A model generated the notes under the pieces. The model did not search any database. It was given only the letters and a program-made list of their open reading frames with translations, and was not told the origin of the DNA. Shown piece by piece: positions 34,014-41,809 of a stretch of DNA of 64,000 nt (positions are counted from its first letter, which is position 1; every line of letters begins with the position of its first letter). This DNA is from Aldersonia kunmingensis. Its GTDB lineage: Bacteria > Actinomycetota > Actinomycetes > Mycobacteriales > Mycobacteriaceae. The stretch is taken from the NCBI RefSeq assembly GCF_001646865.1, contig NZ_LRRB01000042.1, forward strand, positions 1 through 64,000, written 5' to 3'. The position numbers and the translations under genes are program-made.

Positions 34014-35345
34014 CTACCTGAGGATTGCCTCAAGGACAGTTCCTGATGTTCGCCCGGTGATGCGCGAATAGATGGCGAATGCCTGTCGCTCTGAGAGGCT
34101 TGCGACGATGTCGCACGCGAGGCGCACGTACGCAGCCTCCGCCGTCTCGTGCGCGTCCATCCGCGCCTCGTCCTCACGATACGATCTTGCCCAGGAAGGT
34201 AGTGCATGCGGATTGCTGGTGACCTGATCACGGTAGTAGTTGAAAAGGCATCGCACGAGTTCCCGCTGGCCGCGTTGTTGCGCAGCGAGGGCTGGTGATT
34301 CGATGACATAAGTCCACGCGAAGCTCTTGAGAAGGTTGATTTCGCGCCGCATGTCCGGATCCTCCACTAGCCCACCATCGGGCGCCTTCGTTAACCCGGT
34401 CATGTAGAGATTGATCTTGCTCGGAATGAGGTTGTTCATCGCGCCTCGAGTTGTCGCTTCAACCCATGGCTCCGTGGGGAACTCGCTGAATAGTGTTTCG
34501 GCGGTCGCCTCATACTCAGCGCTATCGAATGGGCGCCCTTCCTTGGTCCATCTTGTGAAAGTTCTATCGAGAAAACGGGATTGTTCCTGGTCGGCCCCTT
34601 CACCACGCGCGAGCCTGTCGAGTGGAATTAGTCCGACTCGGAAGAAATCATCAACGTCATGTAACGCGTACGCGACGTCATCTGCCCAGTCCATGATCAT
34701 TGCTTCGGGTGTCTGGACCCCAAGTGCATCGGCCGGAATCCCTTGTCGTGTCCAGTTGAAATATTCTTCGTCGGGATCGTCGAACGTCCCATATTTCCTA
34801 TGGTGATATCCCGACGTGGACCGCGGCCAGGGATATTTCGACAAAGCTTGAAGTCCCGCTCGGGTCAGATCCAATCCATGGTGGCTTTCCGAGCGGTGTG
34901 CAAGGCTCGTTACGATGCGAAAGGATTGCGGATTTCCCTCGAATCCGGCTGGCAAGTGCGCGTCCCGTACGAGTTCGTCCAACTCCTCTTCGGCTACATG
35001 CCCGAATGGAGGGTGGCCCAAATCATGTGCCAGTGCAGCTGTCTCGACGATGTCGGGGTCTACCCGGGTTGCCAGATCCGCGTCGTCTGCAATGAGTCGC
35101 TCGGCCAATCGGCGCGCGACCTGAGCAACTTCCAGAGTGTGCGTCAGGCGATTGTGGAACAGCTCAGTTTCGTGGCTGCCAACGACCTGGGTGACCTCCG
35201 CTAGCCGCCGGAATTGGGGGCAGTACAAGACGCGGTCACGGTCCCGTTGGCCCGGTGTCCGAGGGTCAGGTGGTGTCTTGGCGCCATCTGATGAGTACTT
35301 CCGCGCGAACCTGTTATTGGCGCCGCCGGAAGTGGGTGCGCTCAA
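34014..35345 (-). CDS. Deoxyguanosinetriphosphate triphosphohydrolase-like HD protein
   Basis: A 443-residue HD-domain protein of the Dgt/dNTPase family. Metal-ligand motifs are visible in order: HNRLTHTLEV near residue 64, AHDLGHPPFGHVAEEE near 107-122 (the HD pair) and MIMDWADDVAYALHDVDD near 215-232. It would cleave dNTPs to nucleoside and triphosphate. Third-position GC is visibly lower than in neighbouring genes, which suggests later acquisition. A small gene lies 11 bp upstream. Housekeeping Dgt in Mycobacteriales sits near dnaG, so this copy may be extra; dNTPases can act in phage defence, but that is speculation here. Confidence 0.88.
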   Translation of the reverse strand: MSAPTSGGANNRFARKYSSDGAKTPPDPRTPGQRDRDRVLYCPQFRRLAEVTQVVGSHETELFHNRLTHTLEVAQVARRLAERLIADDADLATRVDPDIVETAALAHDLGHPPFGHVAEEELDELVRDAHLPAGFEGNPQSFRIVTSLAHRSESHHGLDLTRAGLQALSKYPWPRSTSGYHHRKYGTFDDPDEEYFNWTRQGIPADALGVQTPEAMIMDWADDVAYALHDVDDFFRVGLIPLDRLARGEGADQEQSRFLDRTFTRWTKEGRPFDSAEYEATAETLFSEFPTEPWVEATTRGAMNNLIPSKINLYMTGLTKAPDGGLVEDPDMRREINLLKSFAWTYVIESPALAAQQRGQRELVRCLFNYYRDQVTSNPHALPSWARSYREDEARMDAHETAEAAYVRLACDIVASLSERQAFAIYSRITGRTSGTVLEAILR

Positions 35346-35356
35346 AAGCGTTGCGG

Positions 35357-35563
35357 CTAGACGCGGTCGAGGCGACCGTTCGCTGCGCGCGTGATCCGGT
35401 TCTCCGAGATCAGTTGCCAGTACGCCTCTCTCACTACGGATGGCGGCCGCTTTGCTGACACTGCGCGAATAACTGCGACTGCCGTCGCGTCATCGCCTTT
35501 CTCTGCGACCGTCTCCAAGATGTCGTTCTCGGTGTCCTGGAGCAAGTCGGTGCCAGCAGCCAT
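35357..35563 (-). CDS. Small protein in operon with the dGTPase
   Basis: A 68-residue frame from ATG 35563 with AAAGGGA seven bases upstream; an extended frame begins at 35608. The sequence (DLLQDTENDILETVAEKGDD, then AVSAKRPPSVVREAYWQLIS and a basic end) looks like a small winged-helix with a wing ending in RAANGRLDRV. It ends 11 bp before the dGTPase start and shares its lower GC. Possible role: regulator or partner of the dGTPase. No family recognised. Confidence 0.6.
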   Translation of the reverse strand: MAAGTDLLQDTENDILETVAEKGDDATAVAVIRAVSAKRPPSVVREAYWQLISENRITRAANGRLDRV

Positions 35564-36059
35564 TTCGATCCCTTTCGCTCCGGATGTCTTGATGTCGTCA
35601 TTCTGCACGAGAACACTGACATCGTGCCGGGAAATCCGTCGGTGTGTCGAATGGCGACCGTGTCAGGGCGCCTGGCCTGGGGAAACTCGGTGGCCAGCCC
35701 ACTGGCAACGGGCGTTGTCGACTTCGGGGCGCACGGCGCCGGTGGCGACGACATGTGGACCCAGGCTTTCCGCTCTGCCTAAACTCGGCTTTGACACTAC
35801 GCCCGGGCAGCCGCCACGCCATGACAACAACCCGATGGTCATGGTGCCCGTGGGAGGTGTGTCTCACTCCGTTCCGGCAAGCCGCCATCGACGTCAAGGA
35901 GACGGATGACCTCGGGCTCCGGCGAAGCGCCATCGGTCCAATCGCCTGTCGGAGCTCCGCACGACTGCACGGTGCTGATGTCGGATGATGCCAAACTGGC
36001 TTGCGGGTCTTGCGGCAGCCAATCTCCGGTGCGAGCCTTCTACAGGCGTCGAGGCCGCC
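35564..36059. other. Gap of about 500 bp with only weak coding candidates
   Basis: The stretch between the dGTPase-associated gene and the second LLM gene has no well-supported long gene. A short rightward frame with a good ribosome site starts at 35906 (listed separately). An open stretch around 35620-35782, ending GGDDMWTQAFRSA, might be the remains of a gene. No promoter palindrome was found. Confidence 0.4.
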
Positions 36060-36154
36060 CTAGCTGTCGGACGGGATTGATGTCATGTTGGTCAGCGCGC
36101 CACCGAGATCGGGCCCTGCTGTTGGGGCCGCCACGGAACCTGCTTGCGACATGA
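35906..36154 (+). CDS. Possible small zinc-ribbon-like protein
   Basis: An 82-residue frame whose ATG is preceded by AAGGAG at short spacing. The centre reads LACGSCGSQSPVRAFYRRRG, a CxxC knuckle followed by a basic stretch. The last 95 bp overlap the end of the convergent LLM gene, which counts against it. It could be real, a remnant, or chance. Confidence 0.25.
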   Translation: MTSGSGEAPSVQSPVGAPHDCTVLMSDDAKLACGSCGSQSPVRAFYRRRGRPSCRTGLMSCWSARHRDRALLLGPPRNLLAT

Positions 36155-37106
36155 CCTGTTCCGCAACGCGTTCGAGATAGGGCCATGCCATCTCCGGCGG
36201 GAGCCCGCCGCACAGCGGCGAGAGGGTGAGCATCTGTCCGGCGGCCACCCGCTCGATTGCCTCGGGAACCGTGAAGATGCGGTGCGAGGACGAAGTCTCG
36301 CGGAGTTCCTCAACTGTCCGGGCCACCGAGATGCCCGCGGACGTCGTGTTGTCCGGATTCCATTCGGCGTAGCACTGCGCGTCATGGAGTAGATAAGGCC
36401 CAATCTCGTCCCATGCCTGATCAATGTCCTCGGCGACGAAGCTGACCGACGGTGTATCGCGCGGTGGGAGCAAGGTGATCCCGGGCTGGTGCCCGTGCTC
36501 GCTGCACGACTGTTCGTATTCCTCCTGCATGCCGGGAACACTGGCTTGCGCAAGGAAACTCAGCCCGTAGCGGCCGGCCCGCCGAGCCGCCGCCAGGCTG
36601 CCGCCGCCCCACATGAGCATGGGACCGCCGGGGGTGAAGGGGCTCGGCGTGGCGTGGATACGGCGGCCGTCCAGTTCGACGACCTCCCCGGCGAGCAAGC
36701 GGCGAAGCAGCGAGACGTTCACGTCGGCAATGCGTCCGCGCTGCCGGACGTCCTTGCCGAAGTGCTCGAATTCCTCCGGGCGGTACCCGAGGCCCAGGGT
36801 GATCGACGTGCGCCCGCGGCTGATGAGATCCACCACCGCAATCTCTTCGGCGAGGCGAACGGGTTCGTAGAACGGAACGATGACGATCGCGTTGATGGCG
36901 AGCGATCGGGTCCGGGCAGCGATGGCCGCGGAAAGGATCAACGGTGTCGGAAGGTACCCATCCGGGCTGGCATGGTGTTCGCACACAACCGCGGCAATGC
37001 AGCCGTGTTCCTCTGCCCAACCGGACATGTCGAGTGCGGCTTGGTAGAGATCGGCCGCGGGGGCGCCGACGGATGGGGCGCGCATATCGAATCGCAGCGA
37101 GAACAC
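36060..37106 (-). CDS. LLM-class flavin/F420-dependent oxidoreductase
   Basis: A 348-residue luciferase-like protein. AAVVCEHHASPDGYLPTPLI (about 38-57) and the phosphate-binding SRGRTSITLGLGYRPEEFEHFG (about 95-116) are family signatures. The C-terminal half contains PGGPMLMWGGGSLAAARRAG. It is the second LLM protein in the window and is not close to the first. It lies 38 bp downstream of a P450 gene in the same direction, so the two may share a transcript and a pathway. The substrate is unknown. Confidence 0.85.
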   Translation of the reverse strand: MFSLRFDMRAPSVGAPAADLYQAALDMSGWAEEHGCIAAVVCEHHASPDGYLPTPLILSAAIAARTRSLAINAIVIVPFYEPVRLAEEIAVVDLISRGRTSITLGLGYRPEEFEHFGKDVRQRGRIADVNVSLLRRLLAGEVVELDGRRIHATPSPFTPGGPMLMWGGGSLAAARRAGRYGLSFLAQASVPGMQEEYEQSCSEHGHQPGITLLPPRDTPSVSFVAEDIDQAWDEIGPYLLHDAQCYAEWNPDNTTSAGISVARTVEELRETSSSHRIFTVPEAIERVAAGQMLTLSPLCGGLPPEMAWPYLERVAEQVMSQAGSVAAPTAGPDLGGALTNMTSIPSDS

Positions 37107-37144
37107 GTTGCTCCTCAGCTAATTGGGCACATTTGCGGGATAAG

Positions 37145-38353
37145 TCACCAGGCGATGGGCAGTTCGCGCACGCCGTAAATCTCCTTGCCGCCGTGGTACT
37201 CGAGCTTTTCCGGCGCAGTTGTCATGCGAAGCCCGGGCAGTCGTCGGGCCAACGTGGCGAACGCGATCTGCATTTCGGCACGCGCGAGGTTCGCCCCGAG
37301 GCATTGATGCACGCCGTATCCGAAGCCGAGATGTCCGCGGATATTCCGCTCGATATCGAACTGCTCGGGCCGCTCGGCGAATTCGGGGTCCCAGTTGCCG
37401 GCGGGCAGGTTGAACAGCATGACCTCACCGGCGCGGATCAACTGCCCGCCGATGGTGACGTCCTCGCGCGCGACGCGGTCCACCAGGCTGTGTACGACGG
37501 TGAGGTACCGCATCAGCTCGTCGACCACATTCGCGACCAGTGCGGGATCCTCGTTGTCGCACAACTGGTTCCAGACGTCCGGGTGCTCGAGCAGGCACAC
37601 TGTTCCCAACGCGATCATGCTTGCGGTGGTCTCGTGGCCGGCGGAAAGCATGATGAGCGCGGTCATCGTCACCGTTGCATGGCTGACCTCCCCGGTAGCG
37701 ACGTGGTCGGTGACCAGTCGGCTCAGCAGATCATCGCCTGGTTCGCGTTGTTTGCGTTCCACCAGTTCGGAGAGGTACGCCAGCAGTGCAGCGCTGGCCG
37801 CCCACTGCGATTCCATGCCGGCAGCCGCGTCGAGAGTCTTGGCGCTGAGCTCTTCGAATAGCTTGTGATCCGCGTACGGCACGCCGAGGAGTTCGCAGAT
37901 CACCGAGGAGGGCAGGGGTAATGCGAAGTCCCGTACCAGATCGGCGGGCGACCCCTTCGCGATCATGTTGTCGAGAAGTCCGTCCACCTTTTCCTGGATG
38001 TAGGGCCGCATCGCATCGACTCGTCTGGCAGTGAAGTCGCTGGTCATCATGCGACGCAGGCGATTGTGTTCGGGATCGTCCATTCGCGGAAAAATCAGCG
38101 GCAGGTCGTCGCCCACAGGCTGCGCGCCGAACGTGTTGAGGTCCGCGCTGACTCGAGGGTCGGTCAGTGCCGCTCGAATGTCCTGATAGCGGCTGATTAC
38201 CCACACCGGTTCGCCCCGCCAGGACGCGCGTTGCAACCCGTCGGACTCGCGCCAATCGGCGAAAGCGGCCGGCGGGTGCAGGGGGCAATGCGCATCGCGC
38301 TGCACCGGCATCGCGGGTAGTTCGTGGTGCTCACCGCTTGTGGAGGTCGTCAT
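37145..38353 (-). CDS. Cytochrome P450
   Basis: A soluble bacterial P450 of 402 residues. The I-helix is LIMLSAGHETTASMI, the ExxR motif lies in VDELMRYLTVV, and the haem-binding FGYGVHQCLGANLAR puts the Cys ligand at residue 351. The ATG at 38353 is inside a slightly longer frame. It diverges from a TetR gene across a perfect palindromic operator, so it is probably induced by its substrate or a related ligand. The overall pattern resembles CYP105/107-type enzymes; the family number cannot be set by eye. Confidence 0.9.
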   Translation of the reverse strand: MTTSTSGEHHELPAMPVQRDAHCPLHPPAAFADWRESDGLQRASWRGEPVWVISRYQDIRAALTDPRVSADLNTFGAQPVGDDLPLIFPRMDDPEHNRLRRMMTSDFTARRVDAMRPYIQEKVDGLLDNMIAKGSPADLVRDFALPLPSSVICELLGVPYADHKLFEELSAKTLDAAAGMESQWAASAALLAYLSELVERKQREPGDDLLSRLVTDHVATGEVSHATVTMTALIMLSAGHETTASMIALGTVCLLEHPDVWNQLCDNEDPALVANVVDELMRYLTVVHSLVDRVAREDVTIGGQLIRAGEVMLFNLPAGNWDPEFAERPEQFDIERNIRGHLGFGYGVHQCLGANLARAEMQIAFATLARRLPGLRMTTAPEKLEYHGGKEIYGVRELPIAW

Positions 38354-38391
38354 CGCCGCTCCGTCCCGAGAACGCACAGTTGGCCATAACC

Positions 38392-38456
38392 GACAGTTGG
38401 GCTGTCAATTCGGTCCGACTGTAGGACGCCAAGAAGTGACAGTCAACCTGTCACTT
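38392..38456. promoter_or_regulatory. TetR operator pair between P450 and TetR genes
   Basis: AAGTGACAG-N5-CTGTCACTT (38434-38456) is a perfect inverted repeat, ending 14 bp before the TetR GTG. A shorter form with the same core and spacer, GACAG-N5-CTGTC, lies at 38392-38406, nearer the P450. Both share ACAG-N5-CTGT, so one regulator likely controls both directions. Confidence 0.8.
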
Positions 38457-38470
38457 AGTATTCTGATCGG

Positions 38471-39097
38471 GTGTCGACCTTTGCGGATCGGGGATTGCGC
38501 GCTGACGCTGCGCGAAACGCGGAACGCATTGTGGCCGCGGCCCGAAGTGTCTACGCCGAGGTTGGCCCCGACGCCTCGCCCGAGGCGATCGCAGCCGCCG
38601 CAGGTGTGGGCGAACGGACGCTGTATCGGCGGTTTCCCACCAAGGCAGACCTGCTGCGCGCGGCGCTCGACAGTGTCGCCGAGGAACTCGATCCCACGAT
38701 CGAGAAGGCTCGAGCTGACGAGAATCCGGTCCGCGCGATCGCGGACATCCTCGAGGCCGCGATAGCCCTGGCCGCCCGCGAACACAACATTCTGGCCGCC
38801 GCCCGGCGGCTGGGATCGCTGACCGACGACTATCCGACGCACCTCTACGAGACGCTGTACGACCTCACGCGCCGCGGACAGCGGGCCGGCCTCATCAACC
38901 CCGACATCGTCGCCGAAGACCTGCCACGGATCATCGGCATGCTGCACGGTGTGCTGCCGACCATGGACACGAAGGGCGACGGCTGGCGCCGCTACGTCAC
39001 TCTCATCCTCAACGCGATGACCACCGGCGAACCGAGCAAGCTGCCACCGGCAAGCCCGATTTCCTATGCGGCAGAGCTGGATCGGTGGCCGAGCTAG
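38471..39097 (+). CDS. TetR-family regulator divergent from P450
   Basis: A 208-residue TetR protein starting at GTG 38471. The helix-turn-helix is AIAAAAGVGERTLYRRFPTK at about residues 38-57. The ligand-binding domain follows and resembles the TetR_C SbtR-like group. It is placed to repress itself and the P450 through the ACAG-N5-CTGT sites. The next gene is convergent, 7 bp away. Confidence 0.87.
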   Translation: MSTFADRGLRADAARNAERIVAAARSVYAEVGPDASPEAIAAAAGVGERTLYRRFPTKADLLRAALDSVAEELDPTIEKARADENPVRAIADILEAAIALAAREHNILAAARRLGSLTDDYPTHLYETLYDLTRRGQRAGLINPDIVAEDLPRIIGMLHGVLPTMDTKGDGWRRYVTLILNAMTTGEPSKLPPASPISYAAELDRWPS

Positions 39098-39104
39098 CGG
39101 GCCG

Positions 39105-39707
39105 TCAAGGCATCTTGATCGCGGAGGCGTAGAACTCGACGAACGTGCGGTAGAGGTCGATGTCGTTGAGCTGACTGTTGAGTTCGACCGAATCGGTGCT
39201 CGCGATAATCGCGTGCGCGAAAGTTGTCGGAGAGATCAGCAGCGTTCCGCCGAGTCGGTCGATCCCCTCGACAATGAACTTCGCCAGCGCCTCGACGACC
39301 TCTGCTCGCCTGGCCTCGACGCGTTCCCGGGCCTCGGGGTTCCGCAAGAGGTAGAGGTTGAACTCGAGCCCCAGCGCGGCGGTCTCGGGCCCCCGGTCAT
39401 GGCTCAATTGGCGCCACCGTTCGGCGATCTCTTCGATCTCGCGCGCCCCGAACTCCGTTTCGGATGCCATCACCTCGGCGAATTTGTCGAAGTAGCTACG
39501 CCAGTACCGGTCGCTCACGGCAAGGAACAAGTCCTCCTTCGTAGCGAAGTACTTGTAAATCGCGCCTTTGGAGTAGCCGGCGGCGTTGGCGATGTCCTCC
39601 AAGGTGGCCGCGACGAATCCCTTTTCCGCGAACACTTGCTCCGCGGCGTCCACGAGGAGCCCGCGTGTGCGCTCGAGGCGTCGCTGTCGCGTCCATGACT
39701 CAACCAC
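39105..39707 (-). CDS. TetR-family regulator, paralog at left edge of the AveC/Rieske cluster
   Basis: A 200-residue TetR protein. The N-terminal [14 protein letters not shown] leads into the helix-turn-helix [20 protein letters not shown]. It is clearly paralogous to the regulator at 50390-50995 (shared [48 protein letters not shown]). The GTG at 39707 aligns with the paralog's start; a GTG at 39755 gives a longer form. It diverges from the AveC-like gene and is the natural candidate to control it. Confidence 0.85.
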   Translation of the reverse strand: MVESWTRQRRLERTRGLLVDAAEQVFAEKGFVAATLEDIANAAGYSKGAIYKYFATKEDLFLAVSDRYWRSYFDKFAEVMASETEFGAREIEEIAERWRQLSHDRGPETAALGLEFNLYLLRNPEARERVEARRAEVVEALAKFIVEGIDRLGGTLLISPTTFAHAIIASTDSVELNSQLNDIDLYRTFVEFYASAIKMP

Positions 39708-39819
39708 GAGGCAAATATTGCCACACAAAAGCCCTTTCGTCGGCCCATTGGTCACTCATATACTCACGAGGATCTTTTCAGACAGACAGCAGCTCACCCA
39801 TGCATGGGAAAGGACAGAC

Positions 39820-40989
39820 GTGAGCGATTTGTCGAGCAAGAAGGCGCCCGCCGTCACCGAGTCTCTCGGTGGATCGGCCACGTTGGGTACAGAAGTAAAA
39901 CCATCGACCAAGCCCGTTTTGATCTGGGCAACCATCGGTGGGGCCCTTCTGGCCTTCCAGCTGTATGTCTGGCTGAAGTGGATGACCGGACCCAACTTCG
40001 AGCGGGTCCTGCCCGGTCCCAGTGATCCACCGATGTACATGAAGACGATCCTCACCATCTGGACCGCCGTCATCTGTATCGGCCTGCCGATCAGCCTGTA
40101 CTACTTCATCGTCAAGCCGTGGCGGCAGGAGCGGAGAATCACGCTCGACGGCATGCTGCTGGTGTCGATGGGTCTGATGTTCTTCCAGGACCCGCTGCTG
40201 AACTACTTCAACACCTGGAGCACCTACAACACGTGGATGTGGAACCGCGGCTCGTGGGTCCAGGACATTCCGGGTTGGCAGTCCTACGGCGAGCCCGGCG
40301 CCATGATGGCCGAGCCCGTGCTGATGAACGCGCCGGGCTACTCCTTCGGCGTCCTGTTGTGCACGATTCTGGGCTGCTGGGTGATGCGCAAGGCCAAGAC
40401 GCGCTGGCCGAGTATCAGCACTCTCGGCTTGATCGGCATCGTGGTCGTCTGGGCGTTCTTCTTCGACCTCGTGATCGAAGGCCTCTTCTTGATGCCGATG
40501 GGCCTGTTCACCTACCCGGGCGCCATCCAATCGCTGTCGATCAACGCCGGCACCTACTACCAGTGGCCCCTCTACGAAGGGCTGATGTGGGGTGGCGTCC
40601 AGGCCGGCCTGTGCTGCCTGCGCTTCTTCACCGATGACCGTGGCCGCAGCTTCGCCGAGCGGGGACTCGATCGCGTCCGGGGCGGCGTCGTCAAGCAGCA
40701 GATCATCCGCTTCCTGGCGATCTTCGCCGCGGTGAGCGCGATCTTCTTCACCTTCTACAACCTGCCCGCACAGTTCTTCGCCATGCAGGCCGAGCCGTGG
40801 CCCGAGGACCTCCTCGAGCGCTCGTACTTCACGATGAACATCTGTGGTGACGGGACCGACCGAATTTGCCCCGATCCGTCAATCCCTATGCATCGCAACG
40901 GGTCCGGGTACATCAATACCGAAGGCCAACTCGTCATGCCGGAAGGCGTCGAGATCCCGAAGACTGTTCCATTTGAGAAGGGAAACTGA
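39820..40989 (+). CDS. AveC-family (spirocyclase-like) membrane protein
   Basis: A 389-residue integral membrane protein from GTG 39820, with GAAAGGA upstream. About seven hydrophobic segments can be seen between residues 35 and 320. Conserved-looking polar stretches are FQDPLLNYFNTWSTYNTWMW, PGWQSYGEPGAMMAEP and FDLVIEGLFLMPMGLFTYPG. These match the family annotated in actinobacteria as spirocyclase AveC; AveC itself acts on the spiroketal of avermectin. The function of mycobacterial-type members is not known. Candidate promoter: TATACT at 39759-39764. First gene of the cluster. Confidence 0.8.
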   Translation: MSDLSSKKAPAVTESLGGSATLGTEVKPSTKPVLIWATIGGALLAFQLYVWLKWMTGPNFERVLPGPSDPPMYMKTILTIWTAVICIGLPISLYYFIVKPWRQERRITLDGMLLVSMGLMFFQDPLLNYFNTWSTYNTWMWNRGSWVQDIPGWQSYGEPGAMMAEPVLMNAPGYSFGVLLCTILGCWVMRKAKTRWPSISTLGLIGIVVVWAFFFDLVIEGLFLMPMGLFTYPGAIQSLSINAGTYYQWPLYEGLMWGGVQAGLCCLRFFTDDRGRSFAERGLDRVRGGVVKQQIIRFLAIFAAVSAIFFTFYNLPAQFFAMQAEPWPEDLLERSYFTMNICGDGTDRICPDPSIPMHRNGSGYINTEGQLVMPEGVEIPKTVPFEKGN

Positions 40990-40993
40990 AACG

Positions 40994-41809
40994 TTGACTG
41001 CCACATCTGAAGTCGCGAGTTCCACCGTGGACGCGCCGTCGTACTGGGCCGTCGGGGACGAAGTGGAGATTTTCCGCGCGGCCGCCAGCCGTGGTGTTCC
41101 GGTTCTGTTGAAGGGCCCAACGGGATGCGGCAAGACCCGCTTCGTCGAATCGATGGCCCACGCACTCGGCCGGGAATTGATCACCGTTGCCGGACACGAG
41201 GACATGACCTCGGCGGACCTCGTTGGACGGTTCCTGCTCAAAGGCGGCGAAACCGTATGGGTGGATGGGCCGTTGACGCGGGCCGTCCGTGAGGGCGCGA
41301 TCTGCTACCTGGACGAGATTGTTGAGGCGCGCCAGGACACAACGGTCGTCATCCACCCGCTGACCGATCACCGCCGGCAGCTTCCGATCGATCGGCTCGG
41401 GACCTCGTTGACGGCGGCTCCCGGTTTTCAGTTGGTCATGTCCTACAACCCCGGCTACCAGAGTGTGCTGAAGAACATCAAGGAATCCACCCGGCAGCGG
41501 TTCGTTGCCATCGAGCTCGGCTTCCCGCCCGCCGACATCGAAACGGAAATCGTCGCTCACGAATCCGGCGTCGATCTGCCGACGGCACAGGCAATCGTCC
41601 GAGTGGGTCAGGCAATTCGGAACATCGAGGCGTCGCCGCTGCGCGAAGTGTCGTCGACCCGAATGCTGATTCTGGCCGGCGTGCTCGTCAACGAAGGGCT
41701 GCCGCTGCGTACCGCCGTCCAGTCTGCCGTCGTCCAGGCCCTCACCGACGATGCCGATATCGTGCGCGCGCTGGGCGAACTCGTTAACGCGGTGCTGCCC
41801 GAATCATGA
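40994..41809 (+). CDS. MoxR/CbbQ/NirQ-type AAA+ ATPase
   Basis: A 271-residue AAA+ ATPase. Walker A GPTGCGKT is at residues 41-48, Walker B in GAICYLDEIVEA near 101-112, and the sensor region includes VMSYNPGYQ. This pattern is that of the CbbQ/NirQ/NorQ branch of MoxR ATPases, which work with a VWA partner to activate metalloenzymes. TTG 40994, four bases after the AveC stop, is the best start; no ATG is near. The stop overlaps the VWA start by four bases, so the two should be made as a pair. Confidence 0.87.
   Translation: MTATSEVASSTVDAPSYWAVGDEVEIFRAAASRGVPVLLKGPTGCGKTRFVESMAHALGRELITVAGHEDMTSADLVGRFLLKGGETVWVDGPLTRAVREGAICYLDEIVEARQDTTVVIHPLTDHRRQLPIDRLGTSLTAAPGFQLVMSYNPGYQSVLKNIKESTRQRFVAIELGFPPADIETEIVAHESGVDLPTAQAIVRVGQAIRNIEASPLREVSSTRMLILAGVLVNEGLPLRTAVQSAVVQALTDDADIVRALGELVNAVLPES

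Noticed and set aside
34014-36059. A prophage or genomic island around the dGTPase gene
   Set aside because: Despite the lower GC, there is no integrase, attachment-site repeat or phage gene. The only tRNA is 7 kb away with no repeated 3' end seen near here.
39751-39780. A third ATAC-N6-GTAT operator at the AveC/TetR divergence
   Set aside because: Only ATAC-N6-GGAT is found, with no second site 19 bp away on either side, so the double-operator pattern is absent.
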